Below, in pieces: positions 1 through 8,819 of a DNA stretch of 64,000 bases; within the stretch, counting starts at the first letter, position 1, and each line of letters begins with the position of its first letter. The translations under genes were made by a program, and so were the position numbers. The notes beneath the pieces were generated by a model. That model was not told the origin of the DNA, did not search any database, and saw only the letters and a program-made list of their open reading frames with translations. Source of the stretch: Spirochaetota bacterium (lineage in GTDB: Bacteria; Spirochaetota; Spirochaetia; Treponematales; UBA12059); assembly GCA_029547205.1 (NCBI GenBank), contig JAKPPT010000131.1, forward strand, positions 1 to 64,000, in the 5' to 3' direction.

Positions 1-43
1 GCCGCCAGCGTTTGTTCTGAGCCAGGATCAAACTCTCCATCAT
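1..43 (-). rRNA. rrs: 16S ribosomal RNA, 5' end only
   Basis: The reverse complement carries the universal 5' signature of bacterial 16S rRNA: AGAGTTTGATCCTGGCTCAG at 36 down to 17. By alignment with the E. coli numbering, in which that block begins at nucleotide 8, the mature 5' end lies near 43. The rest of the gene, and presumably 23S and 5S, lie outside the window to the left. Confidence 0.95.
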
Positions 44-218
44 AGTATACTAAAAGCCTTTCGGCCCTTAGCTTCCTCATAATAGAAAGCAATTGCGCTC
101 CGCTTCTTCAAGCGTCGCTTGTGGCTTCAATCTCCCTTCACTAGCACCCGAAAGCTCTCGCCCCCAAGGCTAGTAAAGTGTATTCAAACCTTCCTGTCCT
201 GCTTCTCCATCCCTATAC

Positions 219-229
219 TGTTAAAGAAC
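219..229 (-). promoter_or_regulatory. boxA-like antitermination element of the rRNA leader
   Basis: The minus strand reads GTTCTTTAACA, close to the E. coli rrn boxA TGCTCTTTAACA. It lies inside the rRNA leader, about 180 nt before 16S. Known role of such elements: binding NusB/NusE to prevent premature Rho termination of rRNA. The identification rests on sequence similarity and position only. Confidence 0.65.
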
Positions 230-408
230 GAACAAAGCCCGGCTCGCGTTTTTAGGCACAAACCGCGCTCCATGTATCGGCACATTTCCCTTACAACTTT
301 AGCTGTGCTTTGATTACTCACTCAAAAGTTTTCAAGACCTGCGCACAGAGCGATCACGCGAGCCACTGCTCTCGCAGCACCCGCCACTTTTGCAATGCCC
401 CATTACAA

Positions 409-418
409 GGTCTGTCCC
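409..418 (+). repeat. GGTCTGTCCC word, copy 1
   Basis: This is an exact copy of a 10-base word found five times in the window. This one lies just downstream of the rRNA promoter, inside the leader transcript. Confidence 0.6.
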
Positions 419-439
419 TTTTGGGCGACAGTGGTGCTA

Positions 440-468
440 TGTATACCAGTATTTTAAAAATGTGTCAA
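440..468 (-). promoter_or_regulatory. Strong sigma-70 promoter of the rRNA operon
   Basis: The minus strand shows TTGACA (468-463), a 17-base spacer and TATACA (445-440). This is the best -35/-10 pair in the region and it points at the 16S gene. Transcription would start near 432. Confidence 0.75.
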
Positions 469-511
469 GCACCTTCGTTAATTTTCTTAGTTCAAGCAAA
501 AATCATGGTAT

Positions 512-540
512 TTGCTGCACCCGAAACTGTATACTATATG
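512..540 (+). promoter_or_regulatory. Possible promoter of the OmpA-like/nad genes
   Basis: TTGCTG, 17 bases, TATATG, about 40 nt upstream of the first gene of the group. The match is moderate and there is no other support. Confidence 0.35.
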
Positions 541-586
541 TCAATAATGCATGTATGCCGATACATGATATGGAGAGGTGTATACC

Positions 587-1789
587 ATGAATAGAGCGTT
601 ACGACGGATAGCGGTGCTTTTATGTGTGTTGTTTGGAACAACACTTCTTTTTTCAGACGAGCTCAAGTTTATTTTTGTAAAGGGAGATAAGTTCCGAGTT
701 GTTTCACAGGTTCAAGAAGATGTCTATATCAACAAGCGATATAACAATTCTGCAGAAATTCTCAACCGTATTGCATTTGAGGTTGCAGACACCCGTCAGG
801 ATGGCTCCGGATTCCTTAAAGGCAATTTTGTAACGAGTGTTCGCTACAATAATAGCACTGTATATGTCTCCGATGGTATCTATGATTCACAGTACTGGCA
901 CTCTCCGCTTGGCATATATGAAATTGCTCCAATATACTACATGCCGATTGTGCGAAATGTTCCTACCTTTCCGAACAAAAACATAGAGCCTGGAGATACC
1001 TGGACCGCGCCAGGTGAAGAGCGTCACGATTTTAGAAAAGATTTTGGTATCCCCGAACCCTATGTCATTCCTATCGATGTGCGATACCGCTATGTGCGTC
1101 GGGAAACTATAAACGGTAAAACCATTGCGGTAATCAGCGCCTCCTATACCATATTTTACCAGCCAGGTCCCCCGTCGGCATGGCGTAAGGCATATCCGAT
1201 ACTCATTGCTGGATATTCTGATCAGGTTCATTATTTTGATATTGCAGAAGGAAGATTACTTTCATACAAAGAAAACTTTCGTTTCATTTTCCAGCTATCA
1301 AACGGACTGGAAGTAGAATACCGAGGCATTGCAGAGGCTGAAGTGATTGAAGCAGAATTGATGGACAGGCAGAGCATGGCACAATCAATTCAGGAAGCTG
1401 TTAAGGGAATGCAAAACGTCTCCGTCCAACAAGATGAGCGTGGCGTAACTATCAGTCTTGAAAACATTCAATTTGTAGCAGATTCTACAAAACTGCTCCC
1501 TGGCGAAGAGGAAAAAATAAAAAAAATTGCAGAAATATTAAAACAGTATCCCGGCAGGAACATACAAGTTTCAGGACACACTGCGCTTGCTGGAACTCCA
1601 GAAGCACGCATGAAACTATCAATAGAACGAGCCAAAGTAATAGCAGAGATGCTCGTTGCACTCGGCGCTCGTAAACCAGAAGAAATCATTATTGTCGGCT
1701 ATGGAGCAGAAAGACCGATTGCTGACAACAGCACACCTGAAGGCATGGCACGAAACCGACGAGTAGAAATCACTATTCTTGAGAATTAA
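587..1789 (+). CDS. OmpA family outer-membrane/peptidoglycan-binding protein
   Basis: This is a 400-residue exported protein. A positively charged N-terminus and hydrophobic stretch (about residues 1-22, ending LLFS) form a signal peptide. Residues 25-270 are a Tyr-rich region that I do not recognise. The C-terminal 110 residues are an OmpA-like peptidoglycan-binding domain, with the pattern SGHTA, ERA..VAEML, GYGAERP and the final NRRVEI. The start at 587 is preferred over a GTG at 578, because GGAGAGG lies at a proper distance only from 587. It probably anchors envelope structures to peptidoglycan. nadC follows after 37 bases, so co-transcription is plausible although the functions are unrelated. 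Confidence 0.8.
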   Translation: MNRALRRIAVLLCVLFGTTLLFSDELKFIFVKGDKFRVVSQVQEDVYINKRYNNSAEILNRIAFEVADTRQDGSGFLKGNFVTSVRYNNSTVYVSDGIYDSQYWHSPLGIYEIAPIYYMPIVRNVPTFPNKNIEPGDTWTAPGEERHDFRKDFGIPEPYVIPIDVRYRYVRRETINGKTIAVISASYTIFYQPGPPSAWRKAYPILIAGYSDQVHYFDIAEGRLLSYKENFRFIFQLSNGLEVEYRGIAEAEVIEAELMDRQSMAQSIQEAVKGMQNVSVQQDERGVTISLENIQFVADSTKLLPGEEEKIKKIAEILKQYPGRNIQVSGHTALAGTPEARMKLSIERAKVIAEMLVALGARKPEEIIIVGYGAERPIADNSTPEGMARNRRVEITILEN

Positions 1790-1826
1790 TGAAATAATTA
1801 GTATAGTTACAGGGAAAGGTTGTTAT

Positions 1827-2720
1827 GTGATCAGCTTAAAACCTCATTATTATAAACACCTCGTGAAGCTTGCACTCAAAGAAGATCTCAACTCCGTTGG
1901 AGACGTTTCCACCAACGCGGTGTTTACAGGAAAAGAAATTGGCACATTCCGCCTGATTGCAAAAGCGCAAGGTGTTTTATGTGGCACAGCTGTATTCTGC
2001 GAAGTCTTTAGACAGATTGATACAAGGCTAACTATTGATAGTTATTTTACTGATGGAGATTCATTGACACCTGGCACCGTTGTAGCACGCGTACATGGTT
2101 CAATACGTTCTATATTGATGGGAGAACGGACTGCGCTTAATTTTATTTCACATCTTTCAGGTATTGCAACCCGTGCGCATGAGCTCGTATCAATTGCTCA
2201 CAACGTAGTTCAAAATGAAAATCAAAATAACCAGGAGCAATGTGTTCGAATACTCGATACCAGAAAAACACTGCCAGGATACCGTATGCTGCAAAAGTAC
2301 GCTGTTGGTATTGGCGGAGCGGAAAACCACCGCATTGGCCTCTATGACATGGTCATGCTCAAAGATAATCATATTGACGCTGCAGGCGGTATTACACAGG
2401 CAGTGGAAAAAGTTCGAAAGCGATGGGGAAACAAATATAAAATCGAAGTAGAAGCGAGGACACTTACAGATGTACAGGAAGCGCTTTCGCTCAATGTTGA
2501 CCGAATAATGCTTGACAACATGGACAACGACACCATACTCAAAGCAATAAAAATTATTAACGGGAAAATTGAAACCGAAGCTTCTGGAAACATGAACGAA
2601 CAGCGCCTTGCAAAACTAGCAGGCAGCGGATTAACATTCATCTCATTTGGAGAGCTGACGCATAGCGTCAAAGCCTTTGATTTTTCTCTCAAACATGAAA
2701 AGCCGGAGTCTCAAACATGA
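1827..2720 (+). CDS. nadC: Nicotinate-nucleotide pyrophosphorylase (quinolinate phosphoribosyltransferase)
   Basis: This 297-residue enzyme converts quinolinate and PRPP to nicotinate mononucleotide, CO2 and pyrophosphate, the third step of de novo NAD synthesis. Visible family signatures are DTRKTLPGYR, KYAVGIGGAENHR and VMLKDNH in the middle, and LDNMD with SFGELTHS near the end. The length is normal. The GTG start at 1827 is chosen because GGGAAAGG precedes it by 7 bases; a TTG-started frame from 1779 would overlap the upstream gene. The stop overlaps the nadA start (ATGA), which indicates translational coupling. Confidence 0.93.
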   Translation: MISLKPHYYKHLVKLALKEDLNSVGDVSTNAVFTGKEIGTFRLIAKAQGVLCGTAVFCEVFRQIDTRLTIDSYFTDGDSLTPGTVVARVHGSIRSILMGERTALNFISHLSGIATRAHELVSIAHNVVQNENQNNQEQCVRILDTRKTLPGYRMLQKYAVGIGGAENHRIGLYDMVMLKDNHIDAAGGITQAVEKVRKRWGNKYKIEVEARTLTDVQEALSLNVDRIMLDNMDNDTILKAIKIINGKIETEASGNMNEQRLAKLAGSGLTFISFGELTHSVKAFDFSLKHEKPESQT

Positions 2721-3808
2721 ACTCACCTGATACACAAAATATGGAACTTATTCACAAAATACAAAATATAAAACAACAATTAGGAACTTCTGTTGTTATT
2801 CCTGCACACCACTACATGCCACCGGAAGTTGTTGCTATAAGCGATTTTATTGGTGATTCGTACAAACTTGCAGTGCTTGCTTCAAAGACTGATGCAGAGT
2901 ATATCATTCTCTGTGGAGTCCGCTTTATGGCGGAAAGCGCTGCTATCCTTGCCCGCGCCGGAACAGAGCACCCGCAAACTGTGCTCACACCAGACCCTGT
3001 TTCCGGTTGTCCTATGGCTGATATGATTGATGCAATACAGTTTAAGCTGCTAATTACCATGCTGCAAAAAAAATTGCAGAAAGCTATCATTCCAGTGACC
3101 TATATGAACTCATACGCAGATGTTAAAGCACTCACTGGTGAATATAATGGAAGCATTTGTACATCAAGCAATGCAGAAGCAATCGTTCGCCATTTTATTG
3201 AACAGGATAAACCTGTATTCTTTACTCCTGATCGCAATCTAGGCTTAAACACTGCTCACAAGCTCGGAATACCAGACCGTAAAGTTTTTATTATTGATAA
3301 AACAGGGACAATACAGGGAGAAGGGAACCCCACCGAAGGGCTTTTGTTTATCTGGGATGGTTTTTGCCATGTTCACAAAAATTTTACCCTCCATGATATA
3401 AAACGAGTTCGTGAACAGTACCCCGGAATACAAATCATTGTGCATCCTGAATGTGATCCTGAAGTGGTACAGGCTGCTGATGCATCGGGATCAACAGAAG
3501 GCATGTATGCAAAGCTCAAAAATGCTCCAGGCGGATCAGTTTGGGCTGTAGGTACCGAAATAAATTTTGTAAAACGAGCTGCAACAGAGTTTACCGACAA
3601 AACAATAATTCCGCTAAAAGAATCGCTCTGCTTTAATATGGCTCGCATCAATCTTGAAAAGGTGCTTGCATCACTGGAATCTATCTTGAACCATAAAGCA
3701 GTTCCAGATAATCCGCTCAAATTCAAACTCAGTGTTGATGCGTCTGTAAAATCACTAGCAGAAAAAGCACTGAGAACCATGATTGATCTCACAGGAAAAT
3801 CACAATGA
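2717..3808 (+). CDS. nadA: Quinolinate synthase A
   Basis: This 363-residue iron-sulfur enzyme condenses iminoaspartate with dihydroxyacetone phosphate to quinolinate. The three Cys ligands of its [4Fe-4S] cluster are visible in CGVRFMAES, ICTSSNA and HPECDPE. These correspond to the three conserved positions of the family. The start overlaps the nadC stop, and its stop overlaps the nadB start by 4 bases, so nadC-nadA-nadB form one translationally coupled unit. The cluster is oxygen-sensitive, which fits an anaerobic host. Confidence 0.95.
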   Translation: MNSPDTQNMELIHKIQNIKQQLGTSVVIPAHHYMPPEVVAISDFIGDSYKLAVLASKTDAEYIILCGVRFMAESAAILARAGTEHPQTVLTPDPVSGCPMADMIDAIQFKLLITMLQKKLQKAIIPVTYMNSYADVKALTGEYNGSICTSSNAEAIVRHFIEQDKPVFFTPDRNLGLNTAHKLGIPDRKVFIIDKTGTIQGEGNPTEGLLFIWDGFCHVHKNFTLHDIKRVREQYPGIQIIVHPECDPEVVQAADASGSTEGMYAKLKNAPGGSVWAVGTEINFVKRAATEFTDKTIIPLKESLCFNMARINLEKVLASLESILNHKAVPDNPLKFKLSVDASVKSLAEKALRTMIDLTGKSQ

Positions 3809-5370
3809 ACAGTCACCCAGATGTGCTTATTATAGGCACAGGTATTGCCGGACTTTCAGCAGCTATTACAGCAAAAGAAGCAGGTCTTGATGTATTAGTT
3901 ATTACAAAAGCTGATGAAATTCAGGAAAGCAACACTAATTATGCACAGGGCGGAATCATTGCCTGGCAAGAAGCCGACACTCCACAAAAGCTCGCCGAGG
4001 ATATCTTTCGAGCGGGATGCTATTACAACAACAAAGAAGCTGTTTCCCTATTAGCAAATGAAGGCCCACATCTTGTATTTGATTTTCTTATTGACAAGGT
4101 ACACACACAGTTCAGTACTAACGATAAGAATACACTCGATTACACTGAAGAAGCAGCACACTCTGTTCGCAGGATACTGCATGCGCAGGATCATACAGGC
4201 GACGTAATCGAAGCCAGTCTCATCACTTATGCACAAAAACTGGGGATTGAAATAAAAACGGGGTGGACTGCTATCGATCTTATTACGAACAACCATCACT
4301 CGACAGACTGCCAGGAAATATATAGAGACCGCGAAGTTTTTGGCGCGTATGTGCTGGAAAATTCCACCGGTATTATTCACACAGTATTTGCATCTGCGGT
4401 AATACTGGCAACTGGAGGCATTGGCAATATTTATCAATTTACAACCAATCCGAAAGAAGCTACCGGTGATGGCATAGCAATGGCGTACCGAGCCGGGGCT
4501 GATATTATCAATGCCGAGTTTATCCAATTTCATCCAACTGCACTGTACCATAAAGACATCAGACGCTTTTTAATTTCAGAATCACTGCGCGGAGAAGGTG
4601 CTCGCCTGCTTAATAAAAAAGGCGAACGTTTTATGAAAAAATATTCACCAATGGAAGAACTTGCTCCCCGCGATGTCGTAGCTCGAGCAATTTTTGAAGA
4701 AATGGGACTCCTTGGTACCAATTATGTATATCTTGATCTAGCCAACTACTACACAGGATCTGTACCTATCCAAGAACGGTTTAATAAAATTTACACCGTC
4801 TGCAAAGAAGGCGGAATAGATATTACAAAAGAACCCATTCCCGTTACCCCTGCAGCCCACTATTTTTGTGGTGGTATTAAAGTAGACCAAAATGGCAAAA
4901 CCCAACTAAAACGGCTCTATGCCATTGGAGAAGTAAGCTGTACAGGACTCCATGGTGCTAACAGGCTTGCATCAACATCACTCCTCGAAGGCTTACTGTG
5001 GGGCGTACGTTCAGCAAAGCACGTTGCGGAAACGGTAAAACCCATAGCTGCACATAGGCTCAAAGCAATTCCCGATAGGAAAAAACCCGCTCACCCTGAA
5101 TTTTTTGAACCAATGGTAATATACCAGGATTGGAATCTTATAAAAGCAATCATGTGGTACCATGCAGGTATTATTCGCACGCAAAAAGGACTCGACCGAG
5201 CATTTTCAGATTTAAACTACCATGCTCACCGAATTACAAAATTTTATCGTGAAGCAGAGCTAACTCGAGATATTATTGAGCTGCGTAATGGCGTCGAAAC
5301 TGCGCAAATTATTGTGCGATCTGCAATGCATAATACAACCAGCATAGGATGCCACTACAGAAAAGATTAG
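3805..5370 (+). CDS. nadB: L-aspartate oxidase
   Basis: This 521-residue flavoprotein oxidises L-aspartate to iminoaspartate for NadA. The N-terminus has the FAD-binding GTGIAGLSAA motif. Further signatures are NYAQGGI, RILHAQDHTGD, EFIQFHPTALY, RGEGARLLN, APRDVVARA, HYFCGGI and GANRLASTSLLEGL, in the family order. It belongs to the succinate dehydrogenase/fumarate reductase flavoprotein superfamily, and the EFIQFHPTAL and GGI blocks fit NadB better than SdhA. In an anaerobe the electron acceptor is likely fumarate rather than oxygen (inference). Confidence 0.94.
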   Translation: MNSHPDVLIIGTGIAGLSAAITAKEAGLDVLVITKADEIQESNTNYAQGGIIAWQEADTPQKLAEDIFRAGCYYNNKEAVSLLANEGPHLVFDFLIDKVHTQFSTNDKNTLDYTEEAAHSVRRILHAQDHTGDVIEASLITYAQKLGIEIKTGWTAIDLITNNHHSTDCQEIYRDREVFGAYVLENSTGIIHTVFASAVILATGGIGNIYQFTTNPKEATGDGIAMAYRAGADIINAEFIQFHPTALYHKDIRRFLISESLRGEGARLLNKKGERFMKKYSPMEELAPRDVVARAIFEEMGLLGTNYVYLDLANYYTGSVPIQERFNKIYTVCKEGGIDITKEPIPVTPAAHYFCGGIKVDQNGKTQLKRLYAIGEVSCTGLHGANRLASTSLLEGLLWGVRSAKHVAETVKPIAAHRLKAIPDRKKPAHPEFFEPMVIYQDWNLIKAIMWYHAGIIRTQKGLDRAFSDLNYHAHRITKFYREAELTRDIIELRNGVETAQIIVRSAMHNTTSIGCHYRKD

Positions 5371-5385
5371 ATTATCATTGATAAA

Positions 5386-5421
5386 CACAGAGCAAAGCAA
5401 CAGAAAATACTCTGCTCTGTG
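5386..5421. terminator. Inverted repeat between convergent nadB and proS
   Basis: CACAGAGCA (5386-5394) pairs perfectly with TGCTCTGTG (5413-5421). No clear T-run follows on either strand, so it may be a weak terminator or an mRNA 3'-end stabiliser for the two converging genes. Confidence 0.4.
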
Positions 5422-5468
5422 AAACATACATATTATTAATATGCGCGTTCTGTACTACTTAAAAAACC

Positions 5469-6926
5469 TTAATATGCACGTGCAAAAATAGCTCTATGTT
5501 TTGCTGGAGCACCGCATAGAGCACAAACTCCGTTAATGTCGTCTTGATCATCGAGCGGCAGGCAGCGTATTGTTGCTTTCGTATCAGCTTTAAGTTTTGC
5601 CTCACACTCTTTGCTTCCACACCATAACCCACGAGCAAATCCGCTGTTTGAGTCCGACACACCAGCACTGTCTGTACTGAAATACTGCTTCATGCTCTCA
5701 TAATCTGCAATATCTTTTGTATGCTTATCCCTGAACTGTTTCGCACGTTCAAAGAGATTCTTTTGAATCGCTTTAAGCAGCTCATCAGCTCGCTGAACAA
5801 TTTCATCTTTTTTTACCGTTACTTTTTCACCAGTATCACGCCGAACCATAACAACCGTTCCCTGTGCCATATCTTTTGGTCCTGCTTCAATGCGTATTGG
5901 CACACCGCGCATTTCCCATTCGGCAAACTTCCATCCAGGACTTGCAGTATCATCGTCATCAAGCACAACCCGACGTCCTCTATCCCTCAACATGCTCGTA
6001 ACATCCTGTGCGTAGCGGAGCACGTCAGTTTTGCTATCAGTTTTGAAAATAGGAATAACGACAAGCTCTTCCTGTGCCAGCGTTGGAGGAAGAACCAATC
6101 CCTTATCATCAGAGTGAGTCATAATGATTGCACCAATGAGCCTGGTCGATACACCCCAGCTTGTAGCCCAGACATAATCAAGCGTACCACTCCGTGTCTG
6201 GAATTGTACATCAAAAGCTTTTGCAAAATTCTGTCCCAGAAAATGGCTTGTTCCAGCCTGGAGCGCTTTAAAATCCTGCATCATTGCTTCTATGCTGTAT
6301 GTATCAACAGCACCTGCAAATTTTTCACTCTCGCTTTTTTTACCAGCTATAACCGGTAAACAGAGATATTCTTCAACAAAATCTTTATATACGTTGAGCA
6401 TTCTGAGTGTTTCTTCGATAGCATCTTCTTTAGTCTCATGAGCAGTATGTCCTTCCTGCCAGAGGAATTCAGCAGTCCGCAAAAAAAGCCTCGTCCGTTT
6501 TTCCCACCGCACAACATTTGCCCACTGGTTATAGAGGAGCGGCAAATCACGGTATGATTGAATCCAGCTTTTATACATATGCCAGATAATGGTTTCGCTC
6601 GTTGGTCTCACGACAAGCGGTTCCTCAAGCTCCTCCCCGCCAGCATGAGTCACTACAGCCAGTTCAGGACTAAAACCTTCGACATGTTCAGCCTCTTTTT
6701 TAAGAAAACTCATAGGAATAAACATGGGGAAATATGCATTCTGATGGCCTGTTGCCTTAAACCGCCTATCAAGCTCATCACGGAGCCGTTCCCAGATACT
6801 ATACCCGCGGGGGCGTATGACCATGGAACCTTTAACAGGTGAGTAATCAGCAAGTTTTGCATTAAGAATAATATCAATATACCATTGTGAATAATCCACG
6901 CTGCGTGGTGTAATTTTCTCTGCCAT
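5469..6926 (-). CDS. proS: Prolyl-tRNA synthetase, archaeal/eukaryote-like type
   Basis: This 485-residue class II aminoacyl-tRNA synthetase charges tRNA-Pro. The catalytic core shows [12 protein letters not shown] and then [20 protein letters not shown] with EGHTAHE. The C-terminus carries a Cys-rich zinc-like module (CGSKEC, CALCG) and ends in Tyr. This short form without an editing insert is the archaeal-type ProRS also found in Thermus and some spirochaetes. The second in-frame ATG (6926) is preferred: GAGG lies 7 bases before it but only 1 base before the first ATG at 6932. Confidence 0.94.
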   Translation of the reverse strand: MAEKITPRSVDYSQWYIDIILNAKLADYSPVKGSMVIRPRGYSIWERLRDELDRRFKATGHQNAYFPMFIPMSFLKKEAEHVEGFSPELAVVTHAGGEELEEPLVVRPTSETIIWHMYKSWIQSYRDLPLLYNQWANVVRWEKRTRLFLRTAEFLWQEGHTAHETKEDAIEETLRMLNVYKDFVEEYLCLPVIAGKKSESEKFAGAVDTYSIEAMMQDFKALQAGTSHFLGQNFAKAFDVQFQTRSGTLDYVWATSWGVSTRLIGAIIMTHSDDKGLVLPPTLAQEELVVIPIFKTDSKTDVLRYAQDVTSMLRDRGRRVVLDDDDTASPGWKFAEWEMRGVPIRIEAGPKDMAQGTVVMVRRDTGEKVTVKKDEIVQRADELLKAIQKNLFERAKQFRDKHTKDIADYESMKQYFSTDSAGVSDSNSGFARGLWCGSKECEAKLKADTKATIRCLPLDDQDDINGVCALCGAPAKHRAIFARAY

Positions 6927-6969
6927 AGCCATACCTCGTCATAAAAAAATTGCTTATGAACCGCTTAAT

Positions 6970-6996
6970 ACTATACAAAAGCACCTAAAATGTCCA
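6970..6996 (-). promoter_or_regulatory. Possible proS promoter
   Basis: The minus strand shows TGGACA, a short 15-base spacer and TATAGT, about 45 nt upstream of the proS start. The match is moderate and the spacer is shorter than usual. Confidence 0.3.
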
Positions 6997-7032
6997 TAAA
7001 TCCAGCTTAAAAATGCCAAAAATTAATTACAG

Positions 7033-7074
7033 GAGGGACACTCTTTGTACTCTCTCTACTCTGAGAGGGACACT
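7033..7074 (+). repeat. Short direct repeat in the proS upstream region
   Basis: GAGGGACACT occurs at 7033-7042 and again at 7065-7074, separated by a pyrimidine-rich CTCT tract. The intergenic stretch 6927-7294 otherwise holds only promoter-like sequence. A 69-codon open frame at 7045-7254 has no ribosome site and no recognisable protein features. Confidence 0.5.
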
Positions 7075-7235
7075 TTTTCAATCATTAACGCCATGGCAAA
7101 TTCATGTTTTTTATTATTTACACTAGTACAACCGTATTATTTTTTATACAAAAACAGCCCAAACGTGCTGCGCACCAAAATGCTAATTGATTGTATTATA
7201 TACATATACATCAACTCGATTACGCAGAGCATCTG

Positions 7236-7252
7236 TTGGCATAATTTTTGCT
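7236..7252 (+). promoter_or_regulatory. Candidate sigma-54 (-24/-12) promoter
   Basis: TTGGCATAATTTTTGCT matches the sigma-54 consensus TGGCAC-N5-TTGCW, with the GG and GC dinucleotides exactly 12 apart. Only the sixth base (T for C) differs. It would start transcription near 7263, 32 nt upstream of the next gene. Treponemes are known to carry rpoN. No enhancer site was identified. Confidence 0.5.
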
Positions 7253-7294
7253 AGAAAATCGTAGCAATAGCATGTTCTATGGTATGAGGAAAAT

Positions 7295-7915
7295 ATGAGT
7301 GATTTAACAATTTTTTTAGTAAATAACCGTCAAAGGCTGATGATTGATCAGCTTACAACCGAAATCATCAGAAAATCAATTCACATGCTCATCGCTCTCG
7401 TACCACTGTTAGCTGCATGGAATTATGGGTTAACAGTAACACTTATGCTGATGGGTATTGTTGTGTATACATACAGCGAATTCCTCCGCCAGCAAGGTTA
7501 CGAAGTTGCTATAATCTCTAAGCTAACTTCTGCAGCAGCACGAAAACGTGATGCAGGCAAATTTGTACTCGGTCCTATAACACTTGGACTTGGAGCACTA
7601 CTGGCACTGATCGTATTCCCACGTACGGTATCAACAATCGCTATCTATGCGCTTGCATTTGGTGATGGACTATCCAGTTTAGCTGGAAGAATGTTTGGTT
7701 CCATTACACTGCCGCTCACAAAAGGAAAATCGCTCGAAGGAAGCTTAACTTGTTTTCTCGCTGTGCTAACAGCTGCCTATGCCACTGGCTATGAACCTGT
7801 TCGCGCACTCATCATAGCTCTGAGCGCTACCCTCTTAGAAGCTGCACCAACAAAAGATTTCGATAATTTTATTATACCGCTCGGAGTGGGCATTGTAGCG
7901 TTACTCGTACATTAA
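7295..7915 (+). CDS. Dolichol/phytol kinase-like (SEC59/VTE5 family) membrane protein
   Basis: This 206-residue integral membrane protein has about six hydrophobic segments. The block around residues 122-150, ALAFGDGLSSLAGRMFG followed by TKGKSLEGS, is the signature of the CTP-dependent polyprenol/phytol/diacylglycerol kinase superfamily, which is also related to cytidylyltransferases. A second conserved-type block is LLEAAPTKDFDN near the end. It likely phosphorylates a lipid alcohol, but the substrate cannot be read from sequence. GAGG precedes the ATG by 6 bases. It sits behind the candidate sigma-54 promoter and converges with the next gene. Confidence 0.75.
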   Translation: MSDLTIFLVNNRQRLMIDQLTTEIIRKSIHMLIALVPLLAAWNYGLTVTLMLMGIVVYTYSEFLRQQGYEVAIISKLTSAAARKRDAGKFVLGPITLGLGALLALIVFPRTVSTIAIYALAFGDGLSSLAGRMFGSITLPLTKGKSLEGSLTCFLAVLTAAYATGYEPVRALIIALSATLLEAAPTKDFDNFIIPLGVGIVALLVH

Positions 7916-7925
7916 TTCCGTGGTA

Positions 7926-8720
7926 TCAATCCCACATATACCGTGTAAAGAGTATTTTTATATAGATAATAGCTGAGGCTGCACAGACAATCCCGGCAAT
8001 AATTACCTGCACCATGCCAGCAGCATACTGGAGAATTTGTCTGCTTATCATGAATCCAGCTATCAAAAATCCAGCATTTACAAACACACTATCATTTTTG
8101 CCTGCTACAAAATAATTTGCTACTGTAGCTAGTGACATAAAAATTGTCACCGCATAATACGCCTTGCTATTACCTATTGCAGAAAGGAAACTGGAGTCCA
8201 TGGTCCCGCTATTAACTGGTTGTAATACCGCAAAAAAAATAGCCAGGAGCAAGAGGCCAATAAAATATTGAAATATACTAAACTGATTGAGACCACAAGG
8301 ATAGAGGCTTCCCATAAGCAGACACAAGATACCTAAAAAACGAGCACTAATAACAGCTCGAGAAACTGTATCGATAATGAACACATAATTTTTTGAAAAA
8401 TATAAAAGCAGTGTTACAAATCGTGCTGCTTCAAAAATCATCGTAAACGCAGCAGCTGAAAAAAAGAAAAGTTCAAACGAAGTAGTTTTTCTTAATCTTA
8501 AAACAAAATAAAATGAAATAAACAGACCTATAAAACAAGATATCCCTGCTGCAACTATTCCGGATAAAAACATAGTACGGTATTGCTCAGAAAACAGAAA
8601 CGCTGTAATGGTTTTTCCAGCTATGCTACTGCTCACTGTCAGCCATACTATTAAACCGGTTATAAGCAAACCAACAATCAGGAAAATATAGTATAATTTA
8701 GTTCTGGAACTAATCTGCAC
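7926..8720 (-). CDS. Multi-pass membrane protein of unknown function
   Basis: This 264-residue protein is almost wholly made of hydrophobic helices (about seven), with no catalytic motif that I recognise. It starts with GTG; no upstream ATG is in frame and the next Met is past the first helix. There is no Shine-Dalgarno. Instead a TACACT hexamer ends 6 nt before the GTG, which suggests a leaderless transcript. It is convergent with the lipid kinase-like gene, with only 10 bases between stops, and divergent from the following secreted-protein gene. Confidence 0.7.
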   Translation of the reverse strand: MQISSRTKLYYIFLIVGLLITGLIVWLTVSSSIAGKTITAFLFSEQYRTMFLSGIVAAGISCFIGLFISFYFVLRLRKTTSFELFFFSAAAFTMIFEAARFVTLLLYFSKNYVFIIDTVSRAVISARFLGILCLLMGSLYPCGLNQFSIFQYFIGLLLLAIFFAVLQPVNSGTMDSSFLSAIGNSKAYYAVTIFMSLATVANYFVAGKNDSVFVNAGFLIAGFMISRQILQYAAGMVQVIIAGIVCAASAIIYIKILFTRYMWD

Positions 8721-8726
8721 ACATGC

Positions 8727-8756
8727 AGTGTACTATAAGGTATTGATTTCTGTAAA
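8727..8756 (-). promoter_or_regulatory. Promoter giving a leaderless start at 8720
   Basis: The minus strand shows TTTACA (8756-8751), 18 bases, TACACT (8732-8727), then 6 nt to the GTG start. The predicted transcription start coincides with the start codon. Confidence 0.5.
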
Positions 8757-8819
8757 CTGCATCATTCTTTCTACCGAAAATCAAAGCAACCAGTATGGTC
8801 GAGTAAAGAGGATAAATCG

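Larger units (their letters stand above)
44..433 (-). other. 16S rRNA leader transcript (non-coding)
   Basis: This is a stretch of about 390 bases between the inferred rRNA transcription start and the 16S 5' end. It holds no credible gene: the short open frames in it run against the rRNA direction and lack ribosome binding sites. It contains one boxA-like antitermination element. Processing stems are likely but were not resolved by eye. Confidence 0.7.

Noticed and set aside
119-594. Short plus-strand open frames in the rRNA leader region
   Set aside because: They lie antisense to the rRNA transcript and overlap its promoter and boxA. They lack ribosome sites and resemble no protein.
5721-6359. 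212-codon plus-strand open frame
   Set aside because: It is entirely antisense inside proS, whose motifs are intact. It is a shadow frame.
7045-7254. 69-codon open frame before the lipid kinase-like gene
   Set aside because: No ribosome site and a low-complexity hydrophobic/AT-rich composition. Its 3' end runs into the candidate sigma-54 promoter.
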